This document shows, piece by piece, positions 7,086-8,604 of a DNA stretch of 8,604 bases. Positions within the stretch are counted from its first letter, which is position 1, and every line of letters starts with the position of its first letter. The DNA is from Flavobacteriaceae bacterium (GTDB lineage: Bacteria; Bacteroidota; Bacteroidia; Flavobacteriales; Flavobacteriaceae), in contig DOIV01000221.1 in assembly GCA_003511845.1 (NCBI GenBank), forward strand, positions 1 to 8,604, written 5' to 3'. The notes beneath the pieces were generated by a model. It was not told where the DNA came from and ran no database searches. It saw nothing but the letters and a program-made list of their open reading frames with translations. The position numbers and the translations under genes were made by a program.

Positions 7086-7544
7086 TTGGAAAGTTCAGAA
7101 CATCATATTGCAAACATCAAAAAATTTCTACCACATAGAAAACCTATGTTAATGGTAGATGGTATGTATAATGTCCTGGCAGAGTCTGTAGAAACAAGCT
7201 TTGAAATAAAATCAGATTGTATATTTGTATCTGATGGTAAGTTAACAGAAACGGGCTTGATTGAAAATGCTGCACAAACCTGTTCGGCAATTGTAGGTAA
7301 AAGTTTCTTTGATGAGGATGATACAGAAGGAGTAAGTAATGAATTGATAGGTTTTATTAGTGCCATTAAATCAGTTCAAATTTATGAGTTACCATCCCTC
7401 AATCAGACGATAATAACCAAAGCCAATTTAGTTTCAAGGTTTGATAGTGATTCATATAGTATTTGTGCCATAAAATGTGTAATTAAAAGTGGTGCAGTTC
7501 TATTGGCTGAAAGTGAAATGAATTTATTAATTCAAGAAGTATAG
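7086..7544 (+). CDS. Hot-dog fold dehydratase-like protein 2 (ApeP/FabZ-like), TTG start
   Basis: A 152-residue paralogue of the preceding protein: LPHRKPMLMVD (15-25), GLIENAAQT (57-65, E60 at the FabZ Glu position) and GFISAIKSVQIYELPSLN (89-106). The last block is 13/23 identical to its neighbour over residues 89-111, and the GLIE block is 7/9. Like the neighbour it lacks the GHFP loop and its catalytic His. The best start is TTG 7086, immediately after the TAA of the upstream gene and in the same frame; the first in-frame ATG (7146, M21) would remove the conserved LPHR segment, so it is unlikely. Translation probably depends on ribosomes that have just finished the upstream gene. A tandem pair suggests a heterodimer, as known for ApeI:ApeP, but both copies here look ApeP-like. 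Dehydration of polyene intermediates is the inferred role. Confidence 0.82.
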   Translation: MESSEHHIANIKKFLPHRKPMLMVDGMYNVLAESVETSFEIKSDCIFVSDGKLTETGLIENAAQTCSAIVGKSFFDEDDTEGVSNELIGFISAIKSVQIYELPSLNQTIITKANLVSRFDSDSYSICAIKCVIKSGAVLLAESEMNLLIQEV

Positions 7545-7550
7545 GTTAAA

Positions 7551-7952
7551 ATGAAAGAAAGTGAAGTTCCACAAGATAAAAGCAATTTAGAATCTGCTAG
7601 TTTTAGAGAGCTTTGTTATGCAGTTGATGAAAATGGAGAGTATATTACAGCAAATAGTACAGGTTGGGATCCGAAAACAATTGCTTTAAATAATGCTATT
7701 GAAGATATAAAAGAGCGTATAGAGAACGCAAAAAATAAAGTTTTAAATGGTCAAACCAGCCCGATAGAATATTATATGGAGGTGCATAAAATGGACTTAC
7801 CTATTTTAGCAAGTTATGCAGGGTTATGGCAATGGCAAGCAAAAAGACATTTTAAACCTTCAGTTTTTAGAAAATTAAGTACTAAAACATTGTGTAAATA
7901 CGCCGAGGTTTTTAATATTACCGTAGAGCAATTACAAGATATTAATAAATGA
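7551..7952 (+). CDS. Small protein with HTH-like C-terminal domain, function unknown
   Basis: A 133-residue protein that I cannot assign to a named family. The N-terminal part has a short strand-like AVDENGEYITANSTGW segment (24-39), then an amphipathic charged helix at about 41-66. Residues 70-131 follow the hydrophobic spacing of a Cro/CI (XRE) helix-turn-helix: a first helix (PIEYYMEVHK), MDLPILASYAGL like the helix 2-turn region, WQWQAKRHFKP at the recognition-helix position, then KTLCKYAEVFNITVEQLQDI, which matches the typical late helices (L..lA..l.I....L). This suggests DNA binding or descent from a DNA-binding fold, but the recognition region is unusually aromatic. It begins six bases after the dehydratase-like gene, and its TGA overlaps the ATG of the BtrH-like gene by four bases, so it belongs to the operon. 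Cluster regulator or structural partner are both possible. Confidence 0.82.
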   Translation: MKESEVPQDKSNLESASFRELCYAVDENGEYITANSTGWDPKTIALNNAIEDIKERIENAKNKVLNGQTSPIEYYMEVHKMDLPILASYAGLWQWQAKRHFKPSVFRKLSTKTLCKYAEVFNITVEQLQDINK

Positions 7953-8604
7953 AGATAGATTTTACACATTACCAATCTGCACATTGTGAAAACGGTGTAG
8001 TCTCTAATTTGCTGAAACATAAAGGGCATGACATTAGTGAGCCGATGGTTTTTGGTATTGGCTCTGGTTTATTCTTTGTTTATATTCCTTTTTTAAAGGT
8101 CAATCATGGCCCTGCAATTAGTTTTAGACCCATGCCAGGTTTTATTTTTAAACGCTTTGCTAAAAGATTAGGTATAAAAATTAAACGCTATAAATTTACG
8201 GATAAAAAGAAGGCTCAATTGACATTGGATGCTGAATTGCAAAACAATAATCCTGTAGGTTTACAAGTAGGCGTATACCATTTATCCTATTTTCCTGATG
8301 AATATCGTTTTCATTTCAATGCTCATAATCTGGTGGTGTATGGTAAAGAGAATGATACCTATTTAATTAGTGATCCTGTAATGGAAACTACCACAACATT
8401 GACTGAAAAAGAGCTAGAGTTGGTGCGTTTTGCCAAAGGAGCATTTGCCCCGAAAGGACATATATATTATCCTATTCAATATCCGAAAGAATTAGATTTA
8501 GCAAAAGCGATTAAAATCGGAATTAAAAGCACCTGTAGAGATATGTTAGCTCCTGTACCCATTGTAGGGGTTAAAGGAATGCGTTTGGTGGCGAAATTGA
8601 TACG
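7949..8604 (+). CDS. BtrH N-terminal domain protein, partial (runs off right edge)
   Basis: 218 codons are visible from ATG 7949 before the window ends in frame. The start overlaps the upstream stop as ATGA (7949-7952). The sequence begins MKIDFTHYQSAHCENG, then ISEPMVFGIGSGLFFVYIP (29-47), FHFNAHNLVVYGKEND (121-136) and LISDP (139-143), matching the BtrH N-terminal domain family. C13, H126 and D142 would form a Cys-His-Asp triad like that of papain-fold enzymes. BtrH of the butirosin pathway moves an acyl chain from an ACP onto an aminoglycoside amine, so a related ACP-dependent acyl transfer or thioester cleavage is plausible here, for example joining or releasing the polyene chain. That substrate is inference. 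Members often have a further C-terminal domain that would lie beyond the edge. Confidence 0.83.
   Translation, partial: MKIDFTHYQSAHCENGVVSNLLKHKGHDISEPMVFGIGSGLFFVYIPFLKVNHGPAISFRPMPGFIFKRFAKRLGIKIKRYKFTDKKKAQLTLDAELQNNNPVGLQVGVYHLSYFPDEYRFHFNAHNLVVYGKENDTYLISDPVMETTTTLTEKELELVRFAKGAFAPKGHIYYPIQYPKELDLAKAIKIGIKSTCRDMLAPVPIVGVKGMRLVAKLI

Larger units (their letters stand above)
1..8604 (+). other. Flexirubin-type (aryl polyene-dialkylresorcinol) biosynthetic gene cluster, partial
   Basis: The combination of an ammonia-lyase tail, ketoreductase, ketosynthase, ACP, LpxL-like acyltransferase, darA, darB, paired dehydratase-like proteins and a BtrH-like protein, all on one strand, matches the flexirubin pigment clusters described in Bacteroidota. 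Seven of the nine junctions from 1481 onward are 0-9 bases, one is 11 and one is a 4-base overlap, indicating one transcript. No stretch over 300 bases lacks a gene. Both ends are cut by the window. No export genes, starter ligase or chain-length factor are visible. Confidence 0.85.

Noticed and set aside
7814..8029. Minus-strand frame of 71 codons across the junction of the HTH-like and BtrH-like genes
   Set aside because: It is antisense to two supported genes that overlap by ATGA, and its Cys-rich translation has no family pattern.

Overview
The window reads as part of a flexirubin-type pigment (aryl polyene plus dialkylresorcinol) biosynthesis operon from a member of the Bacteroidota, most likely Flavobacteriia. 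The DNA is strongly AT-rich, starts lie in A-rich stretches without clear Shine-Dalgarno sites, and the DarA/DarB pair, the WG-repeat protein and the BtrH-like protein are all typical of that phylum. Every supported gene is on the + strand, and two run off the window edges.

Layout. Bases 1-192 hold the last 63 codons of what looks like an aromatic amino acid ammonia-lyase (HAL/TAL type), which would supply the cinnamoyl or coumaroyl starter. A 72-base gap follows, then a secreted WG-repeat protein (265-1404), then a 76-base gap. From 1481 to the right edge the genes are packed with gaps of 0-11 bases or a 4-base overlap: FabG/ApeQ-like ketoreductase, FabB-like ketosynthase, acyl carrier protein, LpxL-like acyltransferase, DarA, DarB, two tandem hot-dog dehydratase-like proteins, a small protein with a helix-turn-helix-like C-terminus, and the N-terminal 218 residues of a BtrH-like protein.

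How the genes fit together (inference from families). The lyase makes an aryl-acrylic acid. Ketosynthase, ketoreductase, dehydratase-like proteins and ACP extend it into an aryl polyene by repeated condensation, reduction and dehydration. DarB condenses two acyl thioesters to a cyclohexanedione and DarA aromatises it to a 2,5-dialkylresorcinol. An acyltransferase (LpxL-like, or possibly the BtrH-like protein) joins the two halves as an ester. Chain-length factor, starter ligase, methyl- or hydroxy-lases and export genes are not visible and presumably lie outside.

The cluster type is known, so the window as a whole is not a new system. The less explained parts are the two adjoining dehydratase paralogues that both lack the FabZ catalytic-histidine loop and are separated by only a stop codon, the ketoreductase with Ser in place of the usual tetrad Asn, the WG-repeat protein, the HTH-like small protein and the BtrH-like enzyme.
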